NCBI GenBank assembly: GCA_011089965.1
Contig: JAANAU010000005.1
Location: 1 to 64,000, forward strand
Direction of reading: 5' to 3'
DNA length: 64,000 nucleotides
From: Magnetococcales bacterium
GTDB lineage: Bacteria; Pseudomonadota; Magnetococcia; Magnetococcales; Magnetaquicoccaceae
Shown here: positions 54,601-63,379 of the stretch, one piece after another
Layout of the letters: every line of letters starts with the position of its first letter
Numbering within the stretch: position 1 is the stretch's first letter
Made by a program: the position numbers and the translations under genes
The notes under the pieces: model-generated
Database searches by the model: none
The model's input: the letters and a program-made list of their open reading frames with translations, nothing else
What the model was told of the DNA's origin: nothing

Positions 54601-56003
54601 TGCCTGCTCTTTCCCTGTTCCTGTTTTTGTGCAGCGAAATTCAAAATCTGTCTGGCCAACTGCAACAGACGTTCGGCTGAAACGATCATTTGGGATAAAG
54701 GTTTCTGGAAAGCCTCAGGAAAAAGACCGTAAGCCCCATCCCCCAACGCTCGTCCCAGACCCAGAATCCCATTAAGAGGAGTGGTGAACTCATGGGTGAT
54801 ATTGGCCAGAAAGTCATCCTTCATCCGGTCAAGTTCCATCAGTTTCTGGTTCTGGCGCTGTATTTCATAATATGAGTTATTAAGATCCTCTACCATGGTA
54901 TTGAAATTCTGGGCCAGTGATGCGAGTTCCTGCATGCGCCCCAGATCGATCCGCGTCTCCAGAGCACCAGTCCCCACCTCCTGGGCTGCACGGGTGAGAT
55001 GCAGGATGGGATCCAGCAGAATCCGCTTGACCGAGACATAGATCAACATCACGACCAACAGAATGCTGACCAGGGTAATTCCGGCCACCATCCAGCCCAA
55101 AGGACGGGCTGTATTGTCATACTCCTCCTCCCACAACAGGGCCATGAGGTACAGAGACTCCCCCAGAGCGATCCCTTTCAGCAAGGCGGGCTTGGCCAAT
55201 TGATTGGTACTGGTCAGCCTCTCCTGGTTATCGGAATGGATCGCCTGGTTGATCAGGGAGATCGGCAACGAATCGGAGAGATTGGCCCAAGAGGGCGAAA
55301 AAATAACCTTTCCCTGATGATCGGTGACAAAAAGAAACCCGCTTTTTCCAATTCGGGTCATTTCAATATCTTCAGTAATGAATGTCGGTCTTACTGTCAT
55401 TGCAAAAAAACCACGAAACGTCTCCGGTTGGGTCGGATCCTGACTCACGTCGCGCGAAAAAATCTTCTTGGCTGCCAGAAAAGCCCACTCACCGTTGTTC
55501 GGATTGAAGAACGGTTCCAGAAACACCCCTTTCGGATGATTGAGGAGGCATTCAAAACAGGGGGCTTTCCATGAACGGGTCAAGGGAGTGGCACGATTCC
55601 CCTGGATGAAACGGGCATTCTCCCGACCATCTGGCGTCAGAACACGGATTTCGTAATAATTCGGATAGGACGCAGCATAACTGGCAAACAAATTCATCAA
55701 GGGAAGATGCAGTATTCCGTAGCGGTTCTCCTCATCTTCGCTGCTGAAATAATCAGCAAGCAACTGCCCCCCTGAAAAGAGATCGGTATTGGCCTTGATA
55801 CTGGCAAACTGAGCGCCGATGTCCCCCTGGGTAAGGCGCAAAAGATTGTTCACCTCACCGATGGCCTGCCTGGTGGCGGTTTGGGACAGATAATCACGCG
55901 CGAGCCAACCCACGAGCATGAGAGGGACAGTGACCAGGGGCAGCAGCACCAACAGCAACCAGGTCCGCAGTTTGATCCCCTGTGCGCGTGTTTGCTTGGA
56001 CAT
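51615..56003 (-). CDS. Dual-kinase hybrid sensor with three receiver-like domains and a degenerate Hpt
   Basis: 1462 residues from ATG 56003 (five bases after the upstream stop); ATG 56027 would overlap. Order: membrane helix 14-35; periplasmic Cache-like sensor to about 310; second helix near 315-335; HAMP; kinase core 1 (ITHEFTTPLNGILGLG, NLIGNAVKFT, GAGLGLAIVKQY); receiver 1 (VVDDDAINREV, LVLLDLMMPEISGYD); kinase core 2 (SHEIRSPMNAIIGMTDLI, NLINNAIKFT, GTGLGLSICRHL); a degenerate receiver lacking the N-terminal acidic pair (VLIGGGAV); receiver 3 (LLVEDLISN, VVLMDLQMPVMNGFEA); and an Hpt-like helical end where the phospho-His position is Glu (MVEVLRKISNDIGA). It is paired with a periplasmic binding protein gene. 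Confidence 0.9.
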   Translation of the reverse strand: MSKQTRAQGIKLRTWLLLVLLPLVTVPLMLVGWLARDYLSQTATRQAIGEVNNLLRLTQGDIGAQFASIKANTDLFSGGQLLADYFSSEDEENRYGILHLPLMNLFASYAASYPNYYEIRVLTPDGRENARFIQGNRATPLTRSWKAPCFECLLNHPKGVFLEPFFNPNNGEWAFLAAKKIFSRDVSQDPTQPETFRGFFAMTVRPTFITEDIEMTRIGKSGFLFVTDHQGKVIFSPSWANLSDSLPISLINQAIHSDNQERLTSTNQLAKPALLKGIALGESLYLMALLWEEEYDNTARPLGWMVAGITLVSILLVVMLIYVSVKRILLDPILHLTRAAQEVGTGALETRIDLGRMQELASLAQNFNTMVEDLNNSYYEIQRQNQKLMELDRMKDDFLANITHEFTTPLNGILGLGRALGDGAYGLFPEAFQKPLSQMIVSAERLLQLARQILNFAAQKQEQGKSRQIPVILKDFFDQLLARFEHTVQTKGIALQFHGDDGLTILADPTALDMVFMNLIGNAVKFTHAGGVHVRMVALDGFAVGIAVEDSGVGIDPAFHEKVFDRFQQGFASQNRTHEGAGLGLAIVKQYVSSLGGIIRLTSTPGVGTVFTVLLPLQEDVTQEMLEAFWQRREMLPVVPAVVPVSPSLPESTSAPVPLLSEIVGQEKESQLEAVILVVDDDAINREVIRANLSHFCQIIELENGQQCLELLQKGGVDLVLLDLMMPEISGYDVLADLQTRIDPQPPPVIVLSARDQTSAISSALRLGAVDYVIKPFQREELMARIRAQVTLRRNAAEILKQRLAAFQMEQKQLTAEAANRTKSAFLANMSHEIRSPMNAIIGMTDLILSGSLSREEEQSNLQIVSNAALSLLDLINDILDVSKIEAGHLTLEQIPFDLCGRMEDACTTLSIKAHQKGLDLFCHIAWDLPETLIGDPLRLKQILINLINNAIKFTHTGFVAVRIEQTESAPTDQQSIVLHVSVMDSGIGIPADKLDMIFDSFSQVDDSTSRQYGGTGLGLSICRHLVQMMNGKLWVESCVGQGSVFHFTVRLGIGERVQKDIPDHMIRNERAEKNGPPARLLADVRVLIGGGAVMGRENLCDMVAGFGAGFEVVGDPDEVLTRLDQAREVGQPFDALLLDEVLLRQEWPQAERMEGHAGYRGIVVLLPTNMGMHAVERHGWLQGALSLKKPVRRFQLLKCLNQILGRVPIASDSAPHNRAIKRRTDIMPMRILLVEDLISNQQLASSILRQAGHIVTIANHGGEAILLLEQQQYAFDVVLMDLQMPVMNGFEATERIRQSISSATVNPEIPVIAVTANALKSEEQRCLAIGMNGFLRKPYRPVELLQIIEPFTKPRKRGENAVVLKDVQVDAETLAHAKNVFMNEAPQIFESLQAAMAQKNTAQAIQMVEVLRKISNDIGANQIAIQAIKFKGRVEMADWDESRAFVVRLGQQIEQVLLLIR

Positions 56004-56007
56004 GACG

Positions 56008-57075
56008 TTATTGGGGAATCGATTCATTGAGCAAACCGCGCAAAATCTCCTTGAAACGCCGATCAATCTGCGGGGGCGGCTTGATGAGGAATTCCGACCG
56101 CTTCAGTATGGCATCCGGAGGATAGATTACGGGATTGTTTTTGTGTTCTGGTTTCAATAAAAGCTCTGCTGCCTGATTCACGGTGGCATAATGAAGATGA
56201 TGGGCCAATTGGGCCGCGTTGTCGGGTTCGTGCAGAAAGTCGATAAACGCATAGGCCATGGCCTTGCGCGGTGAACTTTCCAAAACCACCAGGCAATCCA
56301 CCCAGAGCATGGTCCCCTCTTCGGGCACCACGTAATCGATTCTGGGTTCGAGTTCCTTGAGCGAAATGGCATCCCCATTATAGAGCATGGCCATCCATAC
56401 TTCTCCTGTCACCAAGCCCGATGTTTTATCCAAAGAGGGATAGCCATAGGCTCTGACAAAGGGCTTCTGCGCCATCAACAGCTTTTCTGCCTGTTCAATG
56501 GCGGCCTCCTCATAATGATTCCAGGTGTGTCCCTGAATTTTCATGGCCACCCCCATCAAATCCCGTGACTCTTTTTCCATGACGATCCGTTGGCGTAATT
56601 TTTCTGCGGGCTGCAACAGTTGCTGCCATTTGGTGATGTTGTCCGCCACCAGATCCGTACGATACCCGATGCCAAGAGTGCCCCAGAATATGGGTACTGC
56701 AAATTTTTCAAGATCAGGATAAGCTGTGATCCAGCGTGGCGCAATGTGTTTCGTGTTGGGCAGGAGCCTGGTGTCCAGCCTGGCCAACCATTTGCGATTC
56801 ACATAGCTTTGCACCCGTTCCCCACTGACCACGAAAAGATCAAATCCCTTGCCCCCGGTGCGGGTAAGCAATTCATCCCGGGTTTCGTCGGTCTCGAAGT
56901 TGACCTCCCTGACATGAATTCCGGTTTTCTTCTCAAACTGTTGCAACAACTCCGGATCCATATATTCTGACCAGTTGAGCAGAACAATTTCTTTTTTTTT
57001 GTTCGCCTCAGCCATACCAAAAAGCGAATAAAACAGACAACAAACAAGCATGGCAACAAAAAGATGATGACGCAT
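56008..57075 (-). CDS. Periplasmic polyamine-type substrate-binding protein (PotD/PotF-like)
   Basis: 355 residues from ATG 57075 with AGGGGGGG upstream; the longer frame is unsupported. A signal peptide of about 24 residues ends near MAEA. The mature start IVLLNWSEYMDPELLQQFEKK, the VNFETDETRDELL and GFDLFVVSG segments, FWGTLGIGYRTD, and EGTMLWVDCLVVLESSPRK follow the spermidine/putrescine-binding family. No permease or ATPase genes are adjacent. The hybrid sensor kinase begins five bases after the stop, so the protein probably delivers ligand to that sensor rather than to a transporter (inference from context). Confidence 0.85.
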   Translation of the reverse strand: MRHHLFVAMLVCCLFYSLFGMAEANKKKEIVLLNWSEYMDPELLQQFEKKTGIHVREVNFETDETRDELLTRTGGKGFDLFVVSGERVQSYVNRKWLARLDTRLLPNTKHIAPRWITAYPDLEKFAVPIFWGTLGIGYRTDLVADNITKWQQLLQPAEKLRQRIVMEKESRDLMGVAMKIQGHTWNHYEEAAIEQAEKLLMAQKPFVRAYGYPSLDKTSGLVTGEVWMAMLYNGDAISLKELEPRIDYVVPEEGTMLWVDCLVVLESSPRKAMAYAFIDFLHEPDNAAQLAHHLHYATVNQAAELLLKPEHKNNPVIYPPDAILKRSEFLIKPPPQIDRRFKEILRGLLNESIPQ

Positions 57076-57373
57076 ATCCCCCCCCTTTTTTTTGATTTTG
57101 TGTCCCATCAGCGACTGTCTGGTGATTCCCTCATGGTACCATTCAGCCAAGCGGTCCGAGAACGCTACCGCAAAATTTGGGCGGATGCCGAAACCGAATG
57201 CCCACCACCCGATGAAAACAACCGAAACGTCCAAGACGCTCCAACAACTCTTGGACCTCCGAAAAGGCGAACAGGGAGAAGACAGGCAAGACAATATCCC
57301 GCATCGATGCGGATGCAAGCACCTTGCGCAACTCATCCACCATCCGGTCACTGCCACTGTTTCTGAATCCGCC
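57076..57373. other. Intergenic region between the binding protein and MDR gene
   Basis: A 298-base spacer. A 66-codon minus-strand frame (57143-57343) reads MVDELRKVLASASMRDIVLP, then a helical stretch, but it has no ribosome site and no recognisable family. It could be a gene remnant. The promoter for the binding-protein gene should be here. Confidence 0.35.
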
Positions 57374-58411
57374 TCATGGCAACGCACTGCTGGCGCATGG
57401 TTCAATCAAGATCTTCAACGTGCCCGGTACAGCCGCATGCTGCAACGCTTCCAACGCCTGCTCCAAGGGATAGACCGCCTGGATCAATGGCTCCACATCC
57501 ACCAGACGCCGCTCCAACAGCCGCAAGGCAGCGGCAAAAGGACCGCACCGGGAACCGGTCAGCGTGATCTCATCCACCACCAGAGCGGCCAGATCCACGG
57601 CAACCGGAGAGAGATACGCACTTTTCAGAACAATCGATCCCCGTGGACGCACCAGACGCCGCGCCAGATGCCACCCCTCCGGAGTACCGGAACACTCCAC
57701 CACCAGATCCGCCCATCCCCACTCCGTCAATCCGGAAGCGCGCTCAACCAAAATGTTTCTTGCCTCCAGAAACGGCCTGGGACGAGCCTCACGCACCACG
57801 ACCGTCAAGACACACCCGGTCAAGGCCAACACCTGGGCCACCAGCAGACCGAGCTTGCCAGCCCCGAGCACCACCACCCGATCCGTCGGCCTGACATGAC
57901 GCTGTTGCACCACCTCCAGTGCCGCAGCCAACGGTTCGACAAACACCGCCACCCGATCCGCCATGGTCACCGGCACCCGATGCAGATTGGCCACCGGCAC
58001 AACCACCCACTCGGCAAACACCCCGTCCCGCTGACGAATACCCAACACCCGGCGTTGCCCGCAATGACCCGGACCGGTCTGTTGGCACCCGGCACACACC
58101 CCGCAACCCACCGTGATCTCTGCAACCACCCGGCACCCCACCCAGTCGGGCGCGCTGTCCGCCTGTTCCACCAGTCCGACAAATTCATGCCCCAACACCC
58201 CAACACCATCGGCATACCCTTGCAACATGGCCAGATCCGTGGCACACACCCCGGCCAGCAACACCCGCACCAACGCCTCACCGGGTCCGGGAACAGGCCG
58301 CAGCCAATCCGATTCCAACCGGAGTTGACCCAACGCACGCACGACAGCCCGCATCCGGGCTGTCGTTCCGCACCGCTCCTTTGAATCCGCATGGGGTTCC
58401 CGAACGCTCAT
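57374..58411 (-). CDS. Zinc-type medium-chain alcohol dehydrogenase (MDR)
   Basis: 345 residues from ATG 58411; ATG 58354 (MRAVVRALGQL) is an alternative that matches the usual MDR start. The N-terminal catalytic domain has GVCATDLAM, GHEFVGLV and the structural-zinc cysteine cluster CGVCAGCQQTGPGHC. The NAD(P)-binding domain has VVVLGAGKLGLLVAQVLAL. Catalytic zinc ligands (C, H-E, E) are present. The substrate is unknown; it is a sorbitol/threonine dehydrogenase-like member. It is transcribed toward the binding-protein gene, away from sco1. Confidence 0.85.
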   Translation of the reverse strand: MSVREPHADSKERCGTTARMRAVVRALGQLRLESDWLRPVPGPGEALVRVLLAGVCATDLAMLQGYADGVGVLGHEFVGLVEQADSAPDWVGCRVVAEITVGCGVCAGCQQTGPGHCGQRRVLGIRQRDGVFAEWVVVPVANLHRVPVTMADRVAVFVEPLAAALEVVQQRHVRPTDRVVVLGAGKLGLLVAQVLALTGCVLTVVVREARPRPFLEARNILVERASGLTEWGWADLVVECSGTPEGWHLARRLVRPRGSIVLKSAYLSPVAVDLAALVVDEITLTGSRCGPFAAALRLLERRLVDVEPLIQAVYPLEQALEALQHAAVPGTLKILIEPCASSALP

Positions 58412-58537
58412 GTCAAAACATCTGCAACAAAGGGGTGACTAATGATGGAAAATGAGGCTAGAATGGATGGATGGTATTGACAAGGAAGAATATTGACCCT
58501 GAAAACCGCTTTCAACCACCCAATATGAGCAGACCTT

Positions 58538-59224
58538 ATGATCTCCTCGTTGACCCAGATCTCCCGACGTCAGGCCATCATGGGCGTGTTGATCAGCACC
58601 GGCCTCGGACTGATCGGATTGCGCATTTACAGCGGTCTCACCGGCCTGCCGCCTGATCCCACCCTGAACATGGACAAAGAGCTGGTAGGGGTCATGCTGC
58701 CTTCGCCCCGTGAGCTGCAACCCTTCACGCTCACGGACCACAACATGCAGCCATTCACCCCAAAACGGTTGCAAGGCAAATGGACCATCGCCTTCTTTGG
58801 CTACACCCATTGTCCGGATGTCTGCCCGGTCTCGATGGGACTGCTGGCCGAGGCATTCTCCATCCTGGAAAAACGTCCCAAAGCCATCCAGGGGGTCCAG
58901 GGGGTGTTCATCACCGTGGACACGGAACGGGACACCCCGGAACTCCTGAAAGCCTATGTCCCCTATTTTCACCCGGATTTTCTCGGGGTCACCGGCACCC
59001 AGGATGCGATCCACGCCTTTGCCAAACAGGTGGGAGCCTACTATGCACTGCCCCCGAAGTCCGACAACAAGGATGAATCGCAACTGATCAGCCACTCCTC
59101 GGTCTTCTTCCTGTTTGACCCCCAAGGTCGCTTTACCGCCCTGTTTCAACCGCAACTGCATCAACCTGCCATTATGGCAGAATTGTTCATCAAAATCCGC
59201 CAACATTATGGAGAATCCATATGA
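58538..59224 (+). CDS. Sco1/SenC copper chaperone
   Basis: 228 residues. An N-terminal membrane anchor follows a twin-basic segment (ISRRQAIMGVLI). A thioredoxin-like fold has the copper motif YTHCPDVCPVSM and the third ligand His in LISHSSVFFLFDPQGR. Sco proteins deliver copper to the CuA site of cytochrome c oxidase or act as a thiol reductase. It overlaps the next gene by four bases (ATGA). Confidence 0.92.
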   Translation: MISSLTQISRRQAIMGVLISTGLGLIGLRIYSGLTGLPPDPTLNMDKELVGVMLPSPRELQPFTLTDHNMQPFTPKRLQGKWTIAFFGYTHCPDVCPVSMGLLAEAFSILEKRPKAIQGVQGVFITVDTERDTPELLKAYVPYFHPDFLGVTGTQDAIHAFAKQVGAYYALPPKSDNKDESQLISHSSVFFLFDPQGRFTALFQPQLHQPAIMAELFIKIRQHYGESI

Positions 59225-59694
59225 AAAAATGGTCTGCCCTGTTCCTGGTGGGCGCAACCCTGCTGGCCACCCCGGCGACGGCTGAAAACAGCATCCATGT
59301 CACCGATGCCTGGATCCGGGCCGCCCCACCCGTGGCCCAGATGCAAGCCGGTTATCTGACCATCCAAAACCATGGCAAAAGCGAACAAAGCCTGATTGGA
59401 GCAACCTGCGCCTCTTTTGCCAAGGTGGAAATCCACGAAACCGTCCAGCACGATGGCCAAAGCCATATGCTGCCCAAGGCCAGCATACCCCTCCCGCCCG
59501 GTGCCAAGGTATCCTTCACCCCCACCGGCCTGCACCTGATGCTCATCAATCCGCAAACCACCTTGAAACCCATGGACAAGGTCGCCATCACCCTGAAATT
59601 CGCCGACGGCACCGAACTGCCGGTGACTGCTGAGGTACGGGCCGCAACCGGAGAAAAATCCAAAGGAGAAGCAGGCGGTCACTCCCATCACTGA
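59221..59694 (+). CDS. Periplasmic copper chaperone PCu(A)C
   Basis: 157 residues with a signal peptide ending near TPATA. The family motif is complete: VEIHETVQHDGQSHM then GLHLMLIN (His and Met copper ligands). The C-terminus has a HSHH tail. It passes copper to Sco1 or to CuA, and the ATGA overlap with sco1 supports cooperation. No oxidase structural genes lie in this window. Confidence 0.9.
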   Translation: MKKWSALFLVGATLLATPATAENSIHVTDAWIRAAPPVAQMQAGYLTIQNHGKSEQSLIGATCASFAKVEIHETVQHDGQSHMLPKASIPLPPGAKVSFTPTGLHLMLINPQTTLKPMDKVAITLKFADGTELPVTAEVRAATGEKSKGEAGGHSHH

Positions 59695-59750
59695 ACCGGT
59701 TGGCACCAATAACACTCTCCAGGTATTCTTTATTACAGGATCAGACCGGC

Positions 59751-62700
59751 ATGTCTGCATACCCGCAACGTTCGCATCCCCTCCTCTCCTGGTGGTCTTT
59801 CCCGACTGTGATGCTGGCGCTCCTTGGCTGGCTCTTTCTGATGCCTGGGCCGCTCTTTGCAGAAGAGGAGGCACCCGTCGATGATGGGGGCAGCATGCCC
59901 GAAATGTTGCAAGGAGTCGGAGGACAGGAAGCGGAAATCCTGAAACAGCTCAGTCCCCTCAGCCCATTGAAAGGTCCTCCGGGTGGCAATCTCGACCAGA
60001 TGCGCCAGCGTGACAGCAAAAAACAGTCCGGTCAAACCCTCCCCCCCCGTTCCTCAGGCGTTTCGCTGCTGGAGGCCGACTTTTCCCTGCGCGCCAAATC
60101 CTCACTGATCCAATTCGGCTACAACATGTTCCGTCAGGCGAAAGAGCGCACCGCACCTGTGGTGGGATCGGCCCCGGACTCCTATATCCTGGGCGTTGGC
60201 GATGAACTGTTGATCTCCTTCCGGGGACGCAGCGAAAAAAACACCGTCGCCAAGATCGACCTGGAAGGACGGGTGCTGATCCCCACCCTGCCCGAACCCC
60301 TGATTGCCCAGGGGCGCTCCTTTGGCGAATTCCGAGAAGAGGTGCGCGAAAAAATCCGCACCACCCAGGTTGGAACCGAGGTGTTCGTCTCCATCGGTGC
60401 CTTTCGCTTTTTCTCGGTCTATGTAATGGGCGAGGTGACCCAGCCCGGCATGCATCGGGTCACCGGATTGTCCACCCTGCTCGATGCGTTAAGCACAGCA
60501 GGCGGAGTCCGCAAAACCGGCTCGTTGCGCACCATCCAGCTCCATCGCCAGGGTCAGGTCCAAACCATCGATCTCTACTCTTTGCTCGGCAAAGAGGGGA
60601 GCGGTCAGGATCCGACCCTGGCTGTTGGAGATCGGATCGTGGTGCCGCCGATTGGTTCCGTGGTCGGCATCTCCGGTCTGGTCAAACGCCCCGGCATCTA
60701 TGAACTGCCCCCGGAACAAACCAATCTTCCCCTGAACACTCTGCTGGAGTTGGCAGGTGGACCGGTCTCACCCACCGGCAACCGCTTCTCCTTGTTGAAA
60801 TCCGATGCCCGGGATCGGGAAACCCTGACCGAAATCAATACCGCCAAACAAGCCACCATCAGCAACGGCAACATCGTCCTGGTGGAAGCCAAACTCGGTC
60901 CCAACCTGATGGGCGAGGTGGCATTGGAGGGTCATGTCAGCCGTCCCCACACCCGCTCCCTGGCCTCCACACCCACGGTACGCAGCCTGCTGGCCGATCA
61001 CGAACTGCTGCTGCCCGACCCCTATCTGCCCCACGGCGTGATCTATCGCACGGATCCCAAAACCCGCACCCGTCGTTTCATTCCCATTGACCTGGGATTG
61101 ATCGTTGCCCGGACCGAGCTGGATCAGCCGCTGATGAACCACGATATTCTCATCGTCTTGAGCCTGGAGGATATCCGGTTTCTTTCGTCCGAACGCCTGA
61201 TCTCGGTCTTAAGAAAAGAACCCGCCAAGAATCCATGTCTGGCCCTGACCCGGTTGGAAGCCACGGTCGCATCCTCAGATCCCACCCGTTTTTCCAACCT
61301 TTTTCAATTCAAAGAGACAGGAGTCACCGCCTCCAAAGGGACACCCGATGCTCAATTGCCCCCGCCCGAATCCTCAGACGCCTTGCGCCTGACCACGGCG
61401 ACACAACTTCAAGATTCCACACGCCTGAAAGCAGCCATTCCGGTTGCGGCACCCACGGGCACGGAACCGCCTTCACCTCCATGTCCGGCGATTTACAACA
61501 AATTTCCCGACCTGCTGCCAGTCCTGCTTGACAACTCTATTATTATCGAAGACAATGAAAAAAATCCAATTTTGTTTCCCATCCTGCCAGGAGCACGCAT
61601 GACGGACATCGTGGCCGTGGGCCAGGGCCTGGTAGGTACAGGGAAATTCGACAAAAATCTCTCCTTGAAATTCCAAATTGATCGTCGGCGCGGTGCCCGT
61701 GACAACACGCGTCGCATCATTGAAGTGCCGGTACAGGATTATACCACCTATGCCTTGCAACCCGGCGATGTATTAAACTTCAAGATCGGTCAGGTGCGCA
61801 TGATCGGCCATGTGACCCGGGAACAGCAACGCACGCTGCAATCGGTCCCCACGGTGCGGCACTTCCTGTTGGACAAGGATGTGATCAAATCGGATCCCTA
61901 TCTGCTGTTCGGAATGCTGCGTCGGGTTGATCCAACAACCCGCAACCAGACCTTGGCCGCAGTCAATCTCGATGCCATCCTGCACGATATTCCAGGCAGT
62001 GACGTGACACTCATGGACAAGGATGAGTTGGTCATCCTGTCGGCCCAGGACATCCGCTTTCTGGCCAACCCGTTGGTGCAAGGGGTATTGTTGGGCAAGA
62101 ATCCCCGCCAGGAGTGCCAGGCCCTGCGTCATCTGTCGGACCTGATGTCCTCATCCGACGCCTTCCGCTTCTCCAGCGCCATCAATCTCTCTTTAAGCGA
62201 ATTTGAACACGACAAAAGCTCGGCCAAAAAGGCGGCCGATAAAAACACCACCATGCTGGTGACCGAAGGGCCGACCTCACGCAAAAACGAATGCCCGCCC
62301 ATTTTTGAACGCTACCCGGAACTGCTCCCCTATGCCTTGGAGAATGCCACCATTCTCACCGGGGAAGTGCGCACCCCGGGCGTGTTTCCGATATTGCCTG
62401 GAACCCGGCTGGCATCGCTGGTGCAGAGCGGCGGAGGGGTCACCAAACGGGCAGACATGCGGCATGTGGAACTCTCCCGTTCACACCTCAACACCAGTCA
62501 GGGTGCATCCACCTCCCGTTCCGTCATGGATTTCACCAAGAGTGCCTTGGAAGAGTTTGAGCTTACCCCTGGAGATGTGTTGCGCTTCAATCCGATCTTT
62601 TCGGATCGGGAGATCGGTTATGTCCGTCTGGAAGGGGAGTTCATCCGCTCCGGACTCTACGACATCCGACGCAACGACAAGCTGTCCGACATCATGAGCC

Positions 62701-63359
62701 GTGCCGGCGGCATCACCGAACATGCCTACCCGTTTGGCGCGATCTTCACCCGCACCTCCATTCAACGCACCCAGAAGGAAAACTTTGAACGGGTGGCGCG
62801 GGAACTGGAGATGGGTCTGGCCGGTCTGGTCAACTCGACCAGCAAAGAGAAAGGCGATACCAACACCATCCTGGAAAATGCCAAAGGGATCATCACCTCC
62901 CTGCGGGCCGTGCAACCGCTGGGACGCATGGTGGTTCAGGCCGATCCCGCACTTCTCAAGACACAACCCGAACTGGACATCTATCTGGAGGCCGGGGATC
63001 GGCTGTTCATGCCCAAACGCCCCAGCGAAATCACCGTGACCGGTGCCATACTCAACCCCGGATCATTTTTGTTTGTTGCCAACCACTCACCCATGGATTA
63101 TGTCAAATGGGCCGGCGGCTTCAAGGATAACGCCAACAAGGGGGACACCTTTGTCGTGCTGCCCGACGGCAAAGCCCAGGCCATGTGGAGCCTGGCCAAC
63201 TGGTGGGATCAAGAGTCGGCTGCACTGGTGCCGGGCAGCACGATTGTGGTCCCTCTGGATCCCAAACCGTTCGAGATCATGGGACCCATCAAGGACGTGA
63301 CGCAGATTTTGAGTCAATGGGCGATCACCATTGCCTCGCTGTCCGTGTTGAGCAAATAA
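59751..63359 (+). CDS. Giant SLBB-domain polysaccharide export protein
   Basis: 1202 residues from ATG 59751 (AGGA upstream). A signal-like hydrophobic segment at about 20-40 precedes a linker. The polysaccharide-export domain (about 145-240: PDSYILGVGDELLISF, DLEGRVLIP) is followed by SLBB domains (VYVMGEVTQPGMHRVTGLST, GISGLVKRPGIYELP). Two further modules then repeat the series SLBB-like strand (EGHVSRPHTRSL; IGHVTREQQRTL), PDPYL/SDPYL, DLG/DAI, LSLEDIRFLS/LSAQDIRFLA, and a CP-x-I-[FY] segment (CPAIYNKFPDLLP; CPPIFERYPELLP). C-terminal SLBBs include VTGAILNPGSFLF. Typical Wza is about 380 residues, so this is about three times longer. It is likely an outer-membrane/periplasmic export scaffold for a capsular or exopolysaccharide. 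Partner genes are not in the window. Confidence 0.85.
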   Translation: MSAYPQRSHPLLSWWSFPTVMLALLGWLFLMPGPLFAEEEAPVDDGGSMPEMLQGVGGQEAEILKQLSPLSPLKGPPGGNLDQMRQRDSKKQSGQTLPPRSSGVSLLEADFSLRAKSSLIQFGYNMFRQAKERTAPVVGSAPDSYILGVGDELLISFRGRSEKNTVAKIDLEGRVLIPTLPEPLIAQGRSFGEFREEVREKIRTTQVGTEVFVSIGAFRFFSVYVMGEVTQPGMHRVTGLSTLLDALSTAGGVRKTGSLRTIQLHRQGQVQTIDLYSLLGKEGSGQDPTLAVGDRIVVPPIGSVVGISGLVKRPGIYELPPEQTNLPLNTLLELAGGPVSPTGNRFSLLKSDARDRETLTEINTAKQATISNGNIVLVEAKLGPNLMGEVALEGHVSRPHTRSLASTPTVRSLLADHELLLPDPYLPHGVIYRTDPKTRTRRFIPIDLGLIVARTELDQPLMNHDILIVLSLEDIRFLSSERLISVLRKEPAKNPCLALTRLEATVASSDPTRFSNLFQFKETGVTASKGTPDAQLPPPESSDALRLTTATQLQDSTRLKAAIPVAAPTGTEPPSPPCPAIYNKFPDLLPVLLDNSIIIEDNEKNPILFPILPGARMTDIVAVGQGLVGTGKFDKNLSLKFQIDRRRGARDNTRRIIEVPVQDYTTYALQPGDVLNFKIGQVRMIGHVTREQQRTLQSVPTVRHFLLDKDVIKSDPYLLFGMLRRVDPTTRNQTLAAVNLDAILHDIPGSDVTLMDKDELVILSAQDIRFLANPLVQGVLLGKNPRQECQALRHLSDLMSSSDAFRFSSAINLSLSEFEHDKSSAKKAADKNTTMLVTEGPTSRKNECPPIFERYPELLPYALENATILTGEVRTPGVFPILPGTRLASLVQSGGGVTKRADMRHVELSRSHLNTSQGASTSRSVMDFTKSALEEFELTPGDVLRFNPIFSDREIGYVRLEGEFIRSGLYDIRRNDKLSDIMSRAGGITEHAYPFGAIFTRTSIQRTQKENFERVARELEMGLAGLVNSTSKEKGDTNTILENAKGIITSLRAVQPLGRMVVQADPALLKTQPELDIYLEAGDRLFMPKRPSEITVTGAILNPGSFLFVANHSPMDYVKWAGGFKDNANKGDTFVVLPDGKAQAMWSLANWWDQESAALVPGSTIVVPLDPKPFEIMGPIKDVTQILSQWAITIASLSVLSK

Positions 63360-63379
63360 CCGTTGATGCGCGGCACGGA

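Noticed and set aside
57143-57343. 66-codon minus-strand frame beginning MVDELRKVLASASM
   Set aside because: It looks somewhat protein-like but has no ribosome site, family or conserved context; mentioned only as part of the intergenic entry.
56004-57405. Longer N-terminus for the binding protein (110 extra codons)
   Set aside because: ATG 57075 has a ribosome site and is followed by a good signal peptide; the extension would bury it.
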